From Acanthosoma haemorrhoidale (Eukaryota > Arthropoda > Insecta > Hemiptera > Acanthosomatidae), in contig CAKNEZ010000004.1 of NCBI GenBank assembly GCA_930367205.1, positions 407,001 through 471,000 of the forward strand: DNA of 64,000 bases, in the 5' to 3' direction. Below are positions 45,675-53,531 of this stretch, in pieces; within the stretch, counting starts at the first letter, position 1; every line of letters starts with the position of its first letter. The notes under the pieces are model-generated. The model was not told the origin of the DNA. It saw only the letters and a list, made by a program, of their open reading frames with translations, and did no database searches. The position numbers were made by a program, and so were the translations under genes.

Positions 45675-46223
45675 ATGATTCGTAAAGCTCACAAAGGAAG
45701 AGGACTAGTGAACAGTTTTATAAACAAGTTGCCTATTGAATTACATCTTCCGGGCTATCAGTATTGTGGTCCTGGTACGGATCTAGAAAAGCGACTAACT
45801 AAAGGTGATAGTGGAATAAATCAGCTTGATAAAGCCTGTAAAGACCACGATATAGCTTATAGCAAATATAAAGATATGGATAGTCGTAAGGAAGCAGACA
45901 AAATCTTAGCTGATAATGCTTGGAAACGAGTTAAAGCTTCAGATTGGTCATGGGGAGAAAAAGCCGCGGCTTGGTTAGTTACAAATGCCATGAAAGCGAA
46001 AAGAAAAATTGGATCAGGTTTAAAAAAGAAAAAGAAGAAAAAGATTATCTTCATTGACTTGGTTAAATCATCAAAAGTAGATGATGTATCATCTATTCTG
46101 AACGCGTCAAAGGTGGCATATAAGAAGGCTAAAATGCATCTACGTGGTAAGACAAAACCTTTACCGCCCAGAGTTCTCCCGCTGCCAAAGAGGGGGGCTT
46201 TCTCCAATTTCTTGTGGCGTTGA
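45675..46223 (+). CDS. Phospholipase A2-domain capsid protein
   Basis: An intact 182-residue protein with a parvovirus VP1-type PLA2 domain: calcium loop 'YCGPG' at residues 30-34 and catalytic 'KACKDHD' with His58 and Asp59. In parvoviruses this enzyme opens endosomal membranes during entry. Here the same role is inferred from the domain and the capsid neighbourhood. The domain is followed by a Lys-rich stretch and a C-terminal basic region. The stop overlaps the next ATG as TGATG. Confidence 0.85.
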   Translation: MIRKAHKGRGLVNSFINKLPIELHLPGYQYCGPGTDLEKRLTKGDSGINQLDKACKDHDIAYSKYKDMDSRKEADKILADNAWKRVKASDWSWGEKAAAWLVTNAMKAKRKIGSGLKKKKKKKIIFIDLVKSSKVDDVSSILNASKVAYKKAKMHLRGKTKPLPPRVLPLPKRGAFSNFLWR

Positions 46224-46441
46224 TGGCAGGACTTTCCGCAGTGGGATCTTTGGCTGGAGGAGCCGCAAGTGTAGCGAAAGCGGTCAATGAGGCTAAAGAA
46301 GCCAAGCTAAAATTGGATGAGCAAAAGAGGCATAATTTGGCCATAGAAGGTCAGAAAGTTGGTAACGGACTTTATTTGAAAACATATAAGAATGGTTACG
46401 GTTTGTTTATAAACCGACAAAAAAGGTCGAGAAAAATATGA
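46223..46441 (+). CDS. Small protein, hydrophobic N-terminus and basic tail
   Basis: 72 residues. A Gly/Ala-rich hydrophobic stretch ('GLSAVGSLAGGAASVAKAV') leads into a charged helix and a basic end ('FINRQKRSRKI'). The combination of amphipathic N-terminus and position between PLA2 and protease recalls adenovirus pVI/pX-type precursors, but I see no homology that proves it. It starts within the preceding stop (TGATG), and its own stop overlaps the protease ATG (ATGA). Confidence 0.6.
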   Translation: MAGLSAVGSLAGGAASVAKAVNEAKEAKLKLDEQKRHNLAIEGQKVGNGLYLKTYKNGYGLFINRQKRSRKI

Positions 46442-46805
46442 CTGACGAATAAACCGCTAAGCGATTTTGAATTAAATCATATAGCTAAAGTTTTAAATAT
46501 TGAAAATTTTCGTGGAATATTTATGATTGATAGTCTCCCTAAATATCCAAAAAAGCATGAGACAGCTATTGTAAATTTGCATACAAGTTCAGAACCTGGT
46601 TCTCATTGGGTTTGTTATATAAAAAAAAGATAATCTTGTGAAATACTTTGATTCGTTTGGAAATTTGAAACCACCACCACAGCTACTTGATTACTTTAAA
46701 GGTTTACAAATAACTTACAACAGACGTCGTTATCAGAAGTGGAATACTCCGATTTGTGGACATCTCTGCTTAAAGTATTTAGCTGACGTTTCTCATAAAT
46801 TTTGA
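46438..46805 (+). pseudogene. Adenain-type cysteine protease, frameshifted
   Basis: Maturation protease of the adenovirus type (C5/Ulp1 fold). His is in 'GSHWVCYI', the acidic residue in 'YFDSFG', Gln in 'YQKWNTP' and the nucleophile in 'CGHLCLKYL', all in the expected order. Two frameshifts break it: just after the start near 46450, and at the eight-A run 46621-46628. The ATG at 46438 overlaps the previous stop. About 120 residues in total, slightly short for the family. Confidence 0.8.
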
Positions 46806-46817
46806 TCATTCATAATA

Positions 46818-47525
46818 ATGAGCTATACAGTAACGTTTACGGGAAATTCTAGTGTTCTTCATGCGAACTTTTTACCTCCGCTGGAATTAGGCTCAAGTTA
46901 TACAGTTGGGTTATTATCTTTTGACACATATAATACTATTCCTAATATAAGAAAGGATGTTAACGATAACTTTTATTTTGGAAATTCGACGGTCCAGATA
47001 CCTGAAGGATCGTATGATATCGATGCTATAAATACTTTTCTTTACGAAGAAATTGCTCACCAGGAACCTGGTGGGGGGTTTATGCTGCGAGGAAATCAGA
47101 ATACTTTAAAGGCTGAACTTAGAACAACGAAGCCGGTCTACTTCAACTTCCCCGACAAGCCCCATTCTATTGGTCCACTGCTGGGTTTTCATCGTCCCAA
47201 TCAAGTCATTAACCCAGTGCATCGGTACAGCGAATCAGATGGCATTGTGAAAATTCTTTCTGTAAACACTATTTCGATTCATTGTAACATCGTATCAGGG
47301 TCTTACGTCAATGGAGATCCGGATCATAGCATACATCAATTCTTTCCGGCTGTAGAACCAGGATATAAAATAATAGAAACCCCGAATCCTATCATTTACT
47401 TTCCTACTAACGTGAGGACTGTTGGCAATATTACCGTTCGGTTAGTGGATCAAGACGGAGTACTTATTGACTTTAGGGGAGAAACTGTTACATTGAGAAT
47501 ACATTTGAAGAAAAATGGGGATTGA
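46818..47525 (+). CDS. Minor capsid (penton-like) protein
   Basis: An intact 235-residue protein starting 12 nt after the protease. It matches the Polinton minor capsid family in order, size and N-terminal pattern ('YTVTFTGNSSVLHANFLPPLEL', 'VGLLSFDTYNTIPNI'). That family is predicted to form a single jelly roll at capsid vertices. Assignment rests on this pattern and on the neighbouring major capsid gene. Confidence 0.8.
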   Translation: MSYTVTFTGNSSVLHANFLPPLELGSSYTVGLLSFDTYNTIPNIRKDVNDNFYFGNSTVQIPEGSYDIDAINTFLYEEIAHQEPGGGFMLRGNQNTLKAELRTTKPVYFNFPDKPHSIGPLLGFHRPNQVINPVHRYSESDGIVKILSVNTISIHCNIVSGSYVNGDPDHSIHQFFPAVEPGYKIIETPNPIIYFPTNVRTVGNITVRLVDQDGVLIDFRGETVTLRIHLKKNGD

Positions 47526-47688
47526 TTATACCATGGATGGTGTGCAGAATAATAGTGTAGCTCGTTATAAAAGGAGAGAGCAAACCATGTTAAGAATTAG
47601 TAATCCTAAATTGAGGAGACAGTTAAAAAGTGCAAACGCTAACTTTTTGAAACAGTGCGGTTTTCAGTTACAAAATAAGAAAAAATGA
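47515..47688 (+). CDS. Small basic protein between capsid genes
   Basis: 57 residues, strongly basic ('YKRREQTMLRISNPKLRRQL', 'LQNKKK'), too short for many gene callers. It overlaps the end of the minor capsid gene by 11 nt, and its stop overlaps the major capsid ATG (ATGA). A DNA-condensing core peptide like those of adenoviruses is plausible, but this is inference from charge and position. Confidence 0.55.
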   Translation: MGIDYTMDGVQNNSVARYKRREQTMLRISNPKLRRQLKSANANFLKQCGFQLQNKKK

Positions 47689-48902
47689 ATAACATACTAA
47701 GCGTTACATCAGATATAAAATTTGATGATTCCCTTACGCAATTCCAGTATCATTCACATCAGCCGTATGCGGGGAACACCTTTAACAGGTCCGACGAAAT
47801 CAGAATACCTATACATCAACAAGATGTCTACACGTTTCCTTCATTAAGTTATGTTTATCTTGAAGGACGAATTTTAAAAAAAGATGGTACTCCTGGAGCT
47901 ACTTCAAAATTGACTAATAACGCGTTTGCGTTTTTGTTTGATGAGGTTAGATATGAATTGAATGGCATTGAAGTTGATAGAGTGAGAAATCCTGGAATAA
48001 CTACAACGCTTAAAGGTCATGCATCATTTTCACCTACTCATGTCAAAGGACTAGAAAATGCGGGGTGGACGATGCCCGGTGTCAACAATACTCTTTCCTT
48101 AGACAAAAACGGATTTTTCAGTGCATGCCTGCCCCTGGATATTCTCTTAGGAATATATGAGGACTATAGAAAAATTTTAATAAATCTTAAGCAGGAACTC
48201 GTTTTGATTCGATCGAGTACGGACTTGAACTGTGTGAAGGGTGGCGATGATAACGTCCAAATAAAATTGGACAAAGTGGTTTGGAAGATGCCTCATATTC
48301 GTGTTTCTGATCAAGAACGTCTGAGATTGCTGAAGATGGTTCACAAAAACAAGGTCATATCAATTCCGTTTCGATCATGGGATCTTTACGAATACCCTAG
48401 TTTGCCTGCAACACAGCACGAAAATTGGACTGTCAAAACATCGACAAATTTAGAAAAGCCGCGGTATGTTATTATAGCATTCCAGACTGATCGAACGAGA
48501 AACGCTACCAAAGACAGCAGTCAGTTCGATAGTTGCAAATTGAAAAATTTGAAACTCTACCTGAATAGCGAACAATATCCTTATGACGATTTGAATTTAG
48601 ATTTTGCACAAGGAAAAGTGGCTCTCCTCTACGAAATGTATGCTGAGTTTCAAGAGAGTTATTATAATAGTAGGCATTCTCAGCCTCTACTGTCACGATC
48701 TGATTTTGAGACATTTGCACCTATAGCCATCATTGATTGTTCTAAACAATCTGAAGCAATAAAAAGTACGACTATTGATATTCGTGTATTACTAGAGGCG
48801 GGTGAGAACTTTCCGGCAAATACTACGGCTTACTGCCTTATTCTTCACGATAAAATTGTAGAATATGAGGTGGGAACCGGTTTGTTCCGTAAAATGTACT
48901 GA
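47685..48902 (+). CDS. Major capsid protein (double jelly roll)
   Basis: An intact 405-residue major capsid protein of the Polinton/adintovirus type, expected to form pseudohexameric capsomers. Typical parts are the N-terminal 'YAGNTFNRSDEIRIPI', 'FLFDEVRYELNGIEVDRVRNPG' in the first jelly roll, and 'RYVIIAFQTDRTRN' with 'LNSEQYPYDDLNLDF' in the second. Length is near the usual for the family. No damage seen. Confidence 0.88.
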   Translation: MNNILSVTSDIKFDDSLTQFQYHSHQPYAGNTFNRSDEIRIPIHQQDVYTFPSLSYVYLEGRILKKDGTPGATSKLTNNAFAFLFDEVRYELNGIEVDRVRNPGITTTLKGHASFSPTHVKGLENAGWTMPGVNNTLSLDKNGFFSACLPLDILLGIYEDYRKILINLKQELVLIRSSTDLNCVKGGDDNVQIKLDKVVWKMPHIRVSDQERLRLLKMVHKNKVISIPFRSWDLYEYPSLPATQHENWTVKTSTNLEKPRYVIIAFQTDRTRNATKDSSQFDSCKLKNLKLYLNSEQYPYDDLNLDFAQGKVALLYEMYAEFQESYYNSRHSQPLLSRSDFETFAPIAIIDCSKQSEAIKSTTIDIRVLLEAGENFPANTTAYCLILHDKIVEYEVGTGLFRKMY

Positions 48903-48911
48903 AACAGCACA

Positions 48912-48930
48912 TACATCTATATATAGAGAT
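48912..48930 (+). promoter_or_regulatory. TATA-like element downstream of the capsid gene
   Basis: CATCTATATATAGAGATT lies in the 81-bp gap between the major capsid gene and the next plus-strand gene, about 60 bp before its ATG. Motif only. Confidence 0.35.
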
Positions 48931-48983
48931 TAAGTCGACTGCAAAAATATCACTTCACCGTAGGACATTGACTCAAGCATATA

Positions 48984-49676
48984 ATGCGTTCGGCGGTCAT
49001 TGATTTTCAGGGCTATCGCTCGGCTTCTAACTCATTGATCATTAAAGAACTATCTGTAATCTCCATCAGCCATGGTTCATCGTGGCATTGGTTTTTTAAA
49101 CCACCTCGAGATGCTGGAGAAGTGGGTGAGTCGAAAACAAATCTTTGGGTAAAGAAACATATTCACGGACTGGAATGGAAATATGGTGATGTACCATATG
49201 AGGATATGAAATATTTCTTAGTATCCATCACGGAAGACTTTGACACATTATGGGGAAAAGGAGGGGAAAAGTCTCATTTCATAGAAGAACTTATCGATAA
49301 ACCAGTCTATGATCTTCATGATTTCGGCTGTCCAAACTTGAAAATTTTAGAAAATGATAAGATTGCATGTGATTTTCATTTGAACACTTCCTTTGTTTGC
49401 TCATTAAATCAAGCCCATCGATTGGTTACATGGATCAGAAAAAATTCTGAGGCTATAAATTTCAAAAAAGAAGAGGTACGTAAGCAATCATTTAGGAACA
49501 TCGACTCGTCTCATCATCTGCTGTCGTTTGCAGGATTTATACGCGGAGTCAAGGATAATGTTAATTGTGTATACTGTGGACTGGTATATGACTCCAAATC
49601 ACTAATCAACCCTCTCAAGTACCATAGGAAGAGTCGTCCTCAGTACTTGTGGTTTGAGGAGGAGTATTATTTATGA
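48984..49676 (+). CDS. RNase H-like fold protein with degenerate BIR-like C-terminus
   Basis: 230 residues, intact. The N-terminal part ('VIDFQGYR', 'LIIKELSVISI', 'HWFFKPP', 'VKKHIHGLEWKYGDVPY', 'KGGEKSHFIEEL', 'HDFGCPNL') matches a pattern I recall from insect Maverick-associated proteins that look like DEDD exonuclease/RNase H folds. Catalysis is unproven. The C-terminus ('AGFIRGVKDNVNCVYCG', then 'PLKYH' and 'PQYLW') has the BIR layout GF...D.V.C..C...P...H...YL, with C195, C198 and H214. The fourth ligand, a Cys, is absent. Its stop overlaps the next ATG (ATGA). Confidence 0.55.
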   Translation: MRSAVIDFQGYRSASNSLIIKELSVISISHGSSWHWFFKPPRDAGEVGESKTNLWVKKHIHGLEWKYGDVPYEDMKYFLVSITEDFDTLWGKGGEKSHFIEELIDKPVYDLHDFGCPNLKILENDKIACDFHLNTSFVCSLNQAHRLVTWIRKNSEAINFKKEEVRKQSFRNIDSSHHLLSFAGFIRGVKDNVNCVYCGLVYDSKSLINPLKYHRKSRPQYLWFEEEYYL

Positions 49677-49933
49677 AAGGAACGGAAGGATCTGACATCA
49701 TCACTCTGATAATGGACAGAATGGAGACTGTAATCTGTCGCTTGGGAGAGGAAGGCATAGGAACTTTAACTACTGAAGAACTGAGAATTTTACCTCGCTC
49801 GTTGCTTTTGTACGTTTTGAACTGTACATTGGATTAAATCTGGGACAACTTACCTGAGGAATGGCAAAATGACGAGGAATTTATCCAGAAACGAAGACAT
49901 TCCTACATTGATGAAGACTCTACTTATTATTAA
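49673..49933 (+). pseudogene. Small acidic protein with in-frame stop
   Basis: The ATG at 49673 overlaps the previous stop. 54 codons run to TAA at 49835-49837. The same frame then stays open and acidic ('IWDNLPEEWQNDEEFIQKRR') to a second stop at 49931-49933. That points to a roughly 86-codon gene with one nonsense mutation, or to a short natural product. Family unknown. Confidence 0.45.
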
Positions 49934-50076
49934 TTGCAATATTATATCTATAATTTATTCATGTTTTATTTCAAATAAACCATAAAAATGAAAAAAAAAA
50001 TTTATTTACCTTTATTCTCCTTTTTACTTAGGGATAGGTTCAAAAAAAAAAAAAAATGTATAGACATAACAATTAT

Positions 50077-50688
50077 TTATTGGTTATAGTTCAAATTACA
50101 ATTTACGTGGGTATTATTACACATTTTCTCGAGTTCATTTAAATTATTAAAAAGGGTATTAGTATTAATATTAAAGTCCATTGATGTAGATTCCACAGGT
50201 TCTACGTCTTCTTCATTTTTCTTATAGAGTTCAGCCATCTTGGTTATCAAGTCCAATGATTCGTTGATTTTCTTAACGTCTCTACAAAGCTTTGTCACAT
50301 CATTTTTGTTAAAACATGCCGAAGGTGTATTCAGCTGAAGGGTTAATGAACTCTGGTTAAACATTGCGAAACAAAGAATTACCTGTTCAATTTTCATGAT
50401 CCTGTTCCTCCCTCTCTTAGAAAATATGCAATTTACATTTTTACATCCTAGTCGGTCTTCGACCTCCACTTTCTTGGGCCTGCTTTGCAAAAGAGACAAC
50501 ATCCTTGGAACTTGGTCGACGATGAATTTCCATTCTTCTTTGTCCATATACACTGTAGTTTTCTTATCGATGACAGCGACAGTGGGGACAAAATCACAAA
50601 GACCGACTCGGACTAGTTTACTACTAGTGATGGGGTAATCAGTCACTAGTTCCAATCGTCGTGGACCCTCCATCTTGCTAGGCTTCAA
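50077..50688 (-). CDS. Polinton protein, possible PC4-like fold
   Basis: 203 residues, intact, at the right arm on the minus strand. The part 'VGLCDFVPTVAVIDKKTTVY' followed by 'MDKEEWKFIVDQVPRMLSLL' looks like a PC4-type beta sheet plus helix, a fold that binds single-stranded DNA. The second half is helical and charged with Asn-rich end. I do not recognise the family firmly; the PC4 idea is a structural guess. Confidence 0.45.
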   Translation of the reverse strand: MKPSKMEGPRRLELVTDYPITSSKLVRVGLCDFVPTVAVIDKKTTVYMDKEEWKFIVDQVPRMLSLLQSRPKKVEVEDRLGCKNVNCIFSKRGRNRIMKIEQVILCFAMFNQSSLTLQLNTPSACFNKNDVTKLCRDVKKINESLDLITKMAELYKKNEEDVEPVESTSMDFNINTNTLFNNLNELEKMCNNTHVNCNLNYNQ

Positions 50689-50737
50689 CGTTGAGACTAA
50701 AAGATTTAACAGAGAGGTGGGGATAGATGAAGTTGTT

Positions 50738-51176
50738 CTATTTTTTTACTAGTTGATTTATTTCACATCTTCTTTTTTCATAGATTTTAATTTGTATTTT
50801 TAAATCCTCAAGTCGATGAAGGTAATGCTCGAGTCTCTTGTGCATATCAACAACAACAACTGGTTTCTTTTTTATAATCAACTTCATCTATTGTTATCAA
50901 CGGGAGCTTTTCTAATTGATCCAGGTACTCGATAAACGGACAATAATTAGACCATTTCTTGTGATCTACTAAAGGATCATCATGTTCCATCCACTCGTGT
51001 AATATCACTCCAGAGAAAGGACACCTCGTTAAATCCGATTTTTTCAAATAATAAAATCCCGCTGCTGTGAGCTTAACGACACTCACTGGCGATTTCCATC
51101 CAACAAATGTAGAAAGACGATCTTCCTCATATCTCAAGTTCTTACTCCTTCGAGTCTTACTCATTACTTGTCCCAT
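50738..51176 (-). pseudogene. BIR-domain (IAP-like) protein, frameshifted tail
   Basis: The N-terminal basic segment is followed by a clear BIR domain at residues about 15-85: 'RLSTFVGW', 'LTAAGFYY', 'RCPFSGV', 'HDDPLVDHKKWSNYC'. BIR proteins block caspases; in a virus-like element it would delay host-cell death. Zinc ligands C52, H72 and C79 are present, but S55 stands where the second Cys belongs. The frame stops at 50847. A run of A near 50868 appears to shift it, because the other phase from there to 50738 encodes a long charged coiled-coil-like tail. A RING domain is not seen. Confidence 0.75.
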
Positions 51177-51540
51177 TATAAACTGAGAAGAAAAAGTAAA
51201 ATTACAAGTCGTAATAAACGATACTCATCGACGATTAACTTTTGATATTTACAACTCCACCTACCTTAACAGGAGAGCTGGAGCAGGGGATTAATGAACA
51301 ACATCAATCCCCTTCGAGCCTTCGCAGGCAACAGTCAGCGAGCCTTCGCATACGTTTTGCATAAATTTAAATTAATTAAAACCCTGTCGTGCGGGTCTAG
51401 CGAACCCCAGGCCCCGTCTTTTTCACATCAGAACGCAATAGAAAACCGATTTCCCCCACCATGGAACACTATCCTCCCTGCTCTTTTCCCGAATTACCTC
51501 TACTTGAGGGATACCTACCTACCTCCTTCCCTTAAAATAT
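51177..51540. other. Region of the Polinton right boundary
   Basis: No supported gene. The Polinton probably ends in this stretch, and the 3' UTR of the minus-strand LINE relic begins in it. I searched by eye for an inverted copy of 17840-17930 and did not find one. The plus-strand frame 51294-51722 reads through LINE antisense sequence and is not a gene. Confidence 0.4.
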
Positions 51541-52150
51541 CTACAGATTTTTTTTTTTGTCACGGAAAGGCATTAAGACCACGCGAATATCATTACTTTC
51601 GGTTCTTTTCTTGTTTTTGTTTTTCTTCCATTTTCCTCTCATTATCTCTACGTACTTTTGTTTTCTTTCTTCTGTCCACGCGACTCCCTTTTTCGGTTTT
51701 TTATTTCCCGAAAAAACCTTGATTTCCCTCAGTCTTTTCCTATATCTTTCTCCGTCCTGACAATCCTGGTCCGTTATTCCTAGTCGTTCAGTTTCTCCCT
51801 TCATCTGCTTGGTGTATCCTCGGATTTTCTGGAATATTTCCTTGTTTAGTCTTTCCGGGGCCATTCTTACCATATGTCCGTGGAATTTCAGTCTCCTGAT
51901 TATTATGTCCGTTTCTAGGTCTTTTGTGCCTTTGTGGATTACTTGGTTGGATCTTAGTCTGTATGTATCCTTTTTGGGGCCGTAGATCCTTCTTAGGATC
52001 CTTGGTTCTATTCTCAGTAGTTTCTGTAGGTTTCCGTCCCATATAATATTACCGGTTTAACGACTCTGTTGTAGGGTCTTATCTTCGCTTTAGTGGAGAG
52101 GTTTTTCTTGTTATATACGTTACTGGTTGCAAAACTTAGATTTACGGATA
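51541..52150 (-). pseudogene. Degenerate LINE RT C-terminal relic
   Basis: Minus-strand pieces in several frames read 'RPYNRVVKPVILYGTET', then 'LLRIEPRILRRIYGPKK', 'RRLKFHGHMVRMAPERLN' and 'YTKQMKGETERLG'. These are the ordered landmarks after the RT domain of RTE/Jockey-type LINEs. Several frameshifts separate them. A 25-T run near 52167-52191 lies at its upstream end and may belong to another insertion. Confidence 0.7.
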
Positions 52151-52379
52151 TTATAAAACAATAGGTTTTTTTTTTTTTTTTTTTTTTTTTTAAGTTTCCA
52201 ACTGACAAAAGGAAATCTACGAACTGACAATGCAACCTTCTTCCTTTTCACTGCCAATTCAGTCCCACCGACAATTCACACTGTTGTTCAGTCAAATTTT
52301 CCTTGTTTTTTTTTTTTCAATAAAGGATTAAGTCAGCCACAAGCTGACTATTATATTATGGAACTGTGAATAATGTACA

Positions 52380-52422
52380 AAGTATGGAACTGTTACATTT
52401 GTGATGTAACAGTTCCATACTT
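52380..52422. repeat. Perfect 19-bp inverted repeat, 5-nt loop
   Basis: Arms 52380-52398 (AAGTATGGAACTGTTACAT) and 52404-52422 with loop TTGTG. It lies at or next to the start of the Gypsy A LTR, so it may be the LTR's terminal palindrome combined with its flank. Confidence 0.85.
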
Positions 52423-53531
52423 GATTTGTTTGTCAACGTCAATGCTGCAGGAGGTTTAACTATGTTTTAGTATTGCCCCCTTAAATAATATGAAATAAAA
52501 TGTTTCCTATTGAAAATATTTTTTTTGCTCTTAAAAACCATGGCACCATGGTAAATTAGTAATATTATCGTAGACTAATCGTAAAACTTACTAGTGGTTG
52601 AAGGGTCCATTGTGAATAAATGAATAATACTCCATGACTTGTTACGTGTTATATGAAACAGGTTCTACTTACCTTCTAATCCCAGAAGCAAATGCTTACC
52701 CTTGTTTACAAAACCTTTGAATAATACCTAACAATTCTAAATCATCCAAATAGAATAAACAAACAGTTGATTTTGGAGGTTATGTCTGTGGCGGCTGGCA
52801 TTGATTGGTATCCATAGAGACCGCCAAATAAATAACCTACAACACATGTGTGTGTAAAAAAGATATGTAAATTTGTACCTTGTGTTCCGTCCTAAAATAT
52901 AAAAGTTATGTAATGTATTGTGAGTTTTACAAATGTGTAAAACCCCACTACAATTGGTGACCCCGACGTGATCGTGAGTGATATATGAAATTAATCATGC
53001 CGGACGAAAATATGAAAAACGAAAATAGTGAATCTTTGACGAAGAACATTGATAAGGTTAGTATCAAGCTTCCACCGTTTTGGAAAGACAAACCAGAAAT
53101 TTGGTTTTGCCAGGCGGAAGCCCAGTTCGATCTTGGGAGAATCACTAGGGAAGGTACGAAATTTAATTACCTAATAGCTCAATTGGATTTTAAGATAATA
53201 GATAACATATACGACATTGTCTCATCTACTGAGGACAACAAATATACCACCACCAAGGATAGACTTTAAAGTATATTCCGAGAAAGTGAGGACAGAAAAA
53301 TTAAAAAAGTCGTTAGTGAATTAGAAATAGGAGATCAAAAACCAAGTCAGTTACTTCGAAAAATGAAAGGATTAGCAGGTGACGATTTTTTTGATAAACT
53401 GTTGAAATCATTGTGGCTTGATAAACTTCCAACAGAAATAAAAAGTATTTTGGCTATTTCAGATGGCAATCTGGATAAATTAGCCGAAATCGGTGATAAA
53501 ATATGGGATATCAAACCTGTCAGCAGGCAAA
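52400..53531 (+). mobile_element. Gypsy A, 5' LTR and start of gag (host of the nest)
   Basis: The LTR probably runs from about 52400 to 52952 (...CCCCACTACA). It is followed by the primer-binding site TGGTGACCCCGACGTGA at 52955-52971, a site common in insect Gypsy elements. The gag gene starts at 52985 or 52997 and is cut at 53531 by Gypsy B. The remainder of Gypsy A should lie beyond the end of the window. Confidence 0.75.
52997..53531 (+). pseudogene. Gypsy A gag, truncated by insertion
   Basis: Gag of the type with 'KLPPFWKDKPEIWFCQAEAQF' and 'FNYLIAQLD'. A stop at 53267-53269 interrupts it. The frame then continues in homologous order ('GDQKPSQLLRKMKGLAGD', 'LPTEIKSILAI', 'LDKLAEIGDKIWDI') until Gypsy B begins. 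Confidence 0.8.

Larger units (their letters stand above)
17840..51200. mobile_element. Polinton/Maverick (adintovirus-like), inactivated and nested
   Basis: Remnant pieces are 17840-20896, 29661-32340 and 42381-about 51200, roughly 14 kb once the inserted BEL element and the second LINE are left out. It carries the hallmark set: family-B DNA polymerase, retrovirus-like integrase, A32-type packaging ATPase, adenain-type protease, double-jelly-roll major capsid and minor capsid proteins, and a parvovirus-type PLA2. The left end is fixed by the interrupted U1 repeat. The right end is not: I found no inverted copy of the left terminus, so the 51200 boundary is approximate. Polymerase, integrase and protease are all broken, so this is a fossil copy of a virus-like element. 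Confidence 0.9.

Noticed and set aside
51294..51722. 142-codon plus-strand frame
   Set aside because: It lies antisense to a LINE relic and its 3' UTR, with low-complexity Phe/Ser-rich translation; no motif.
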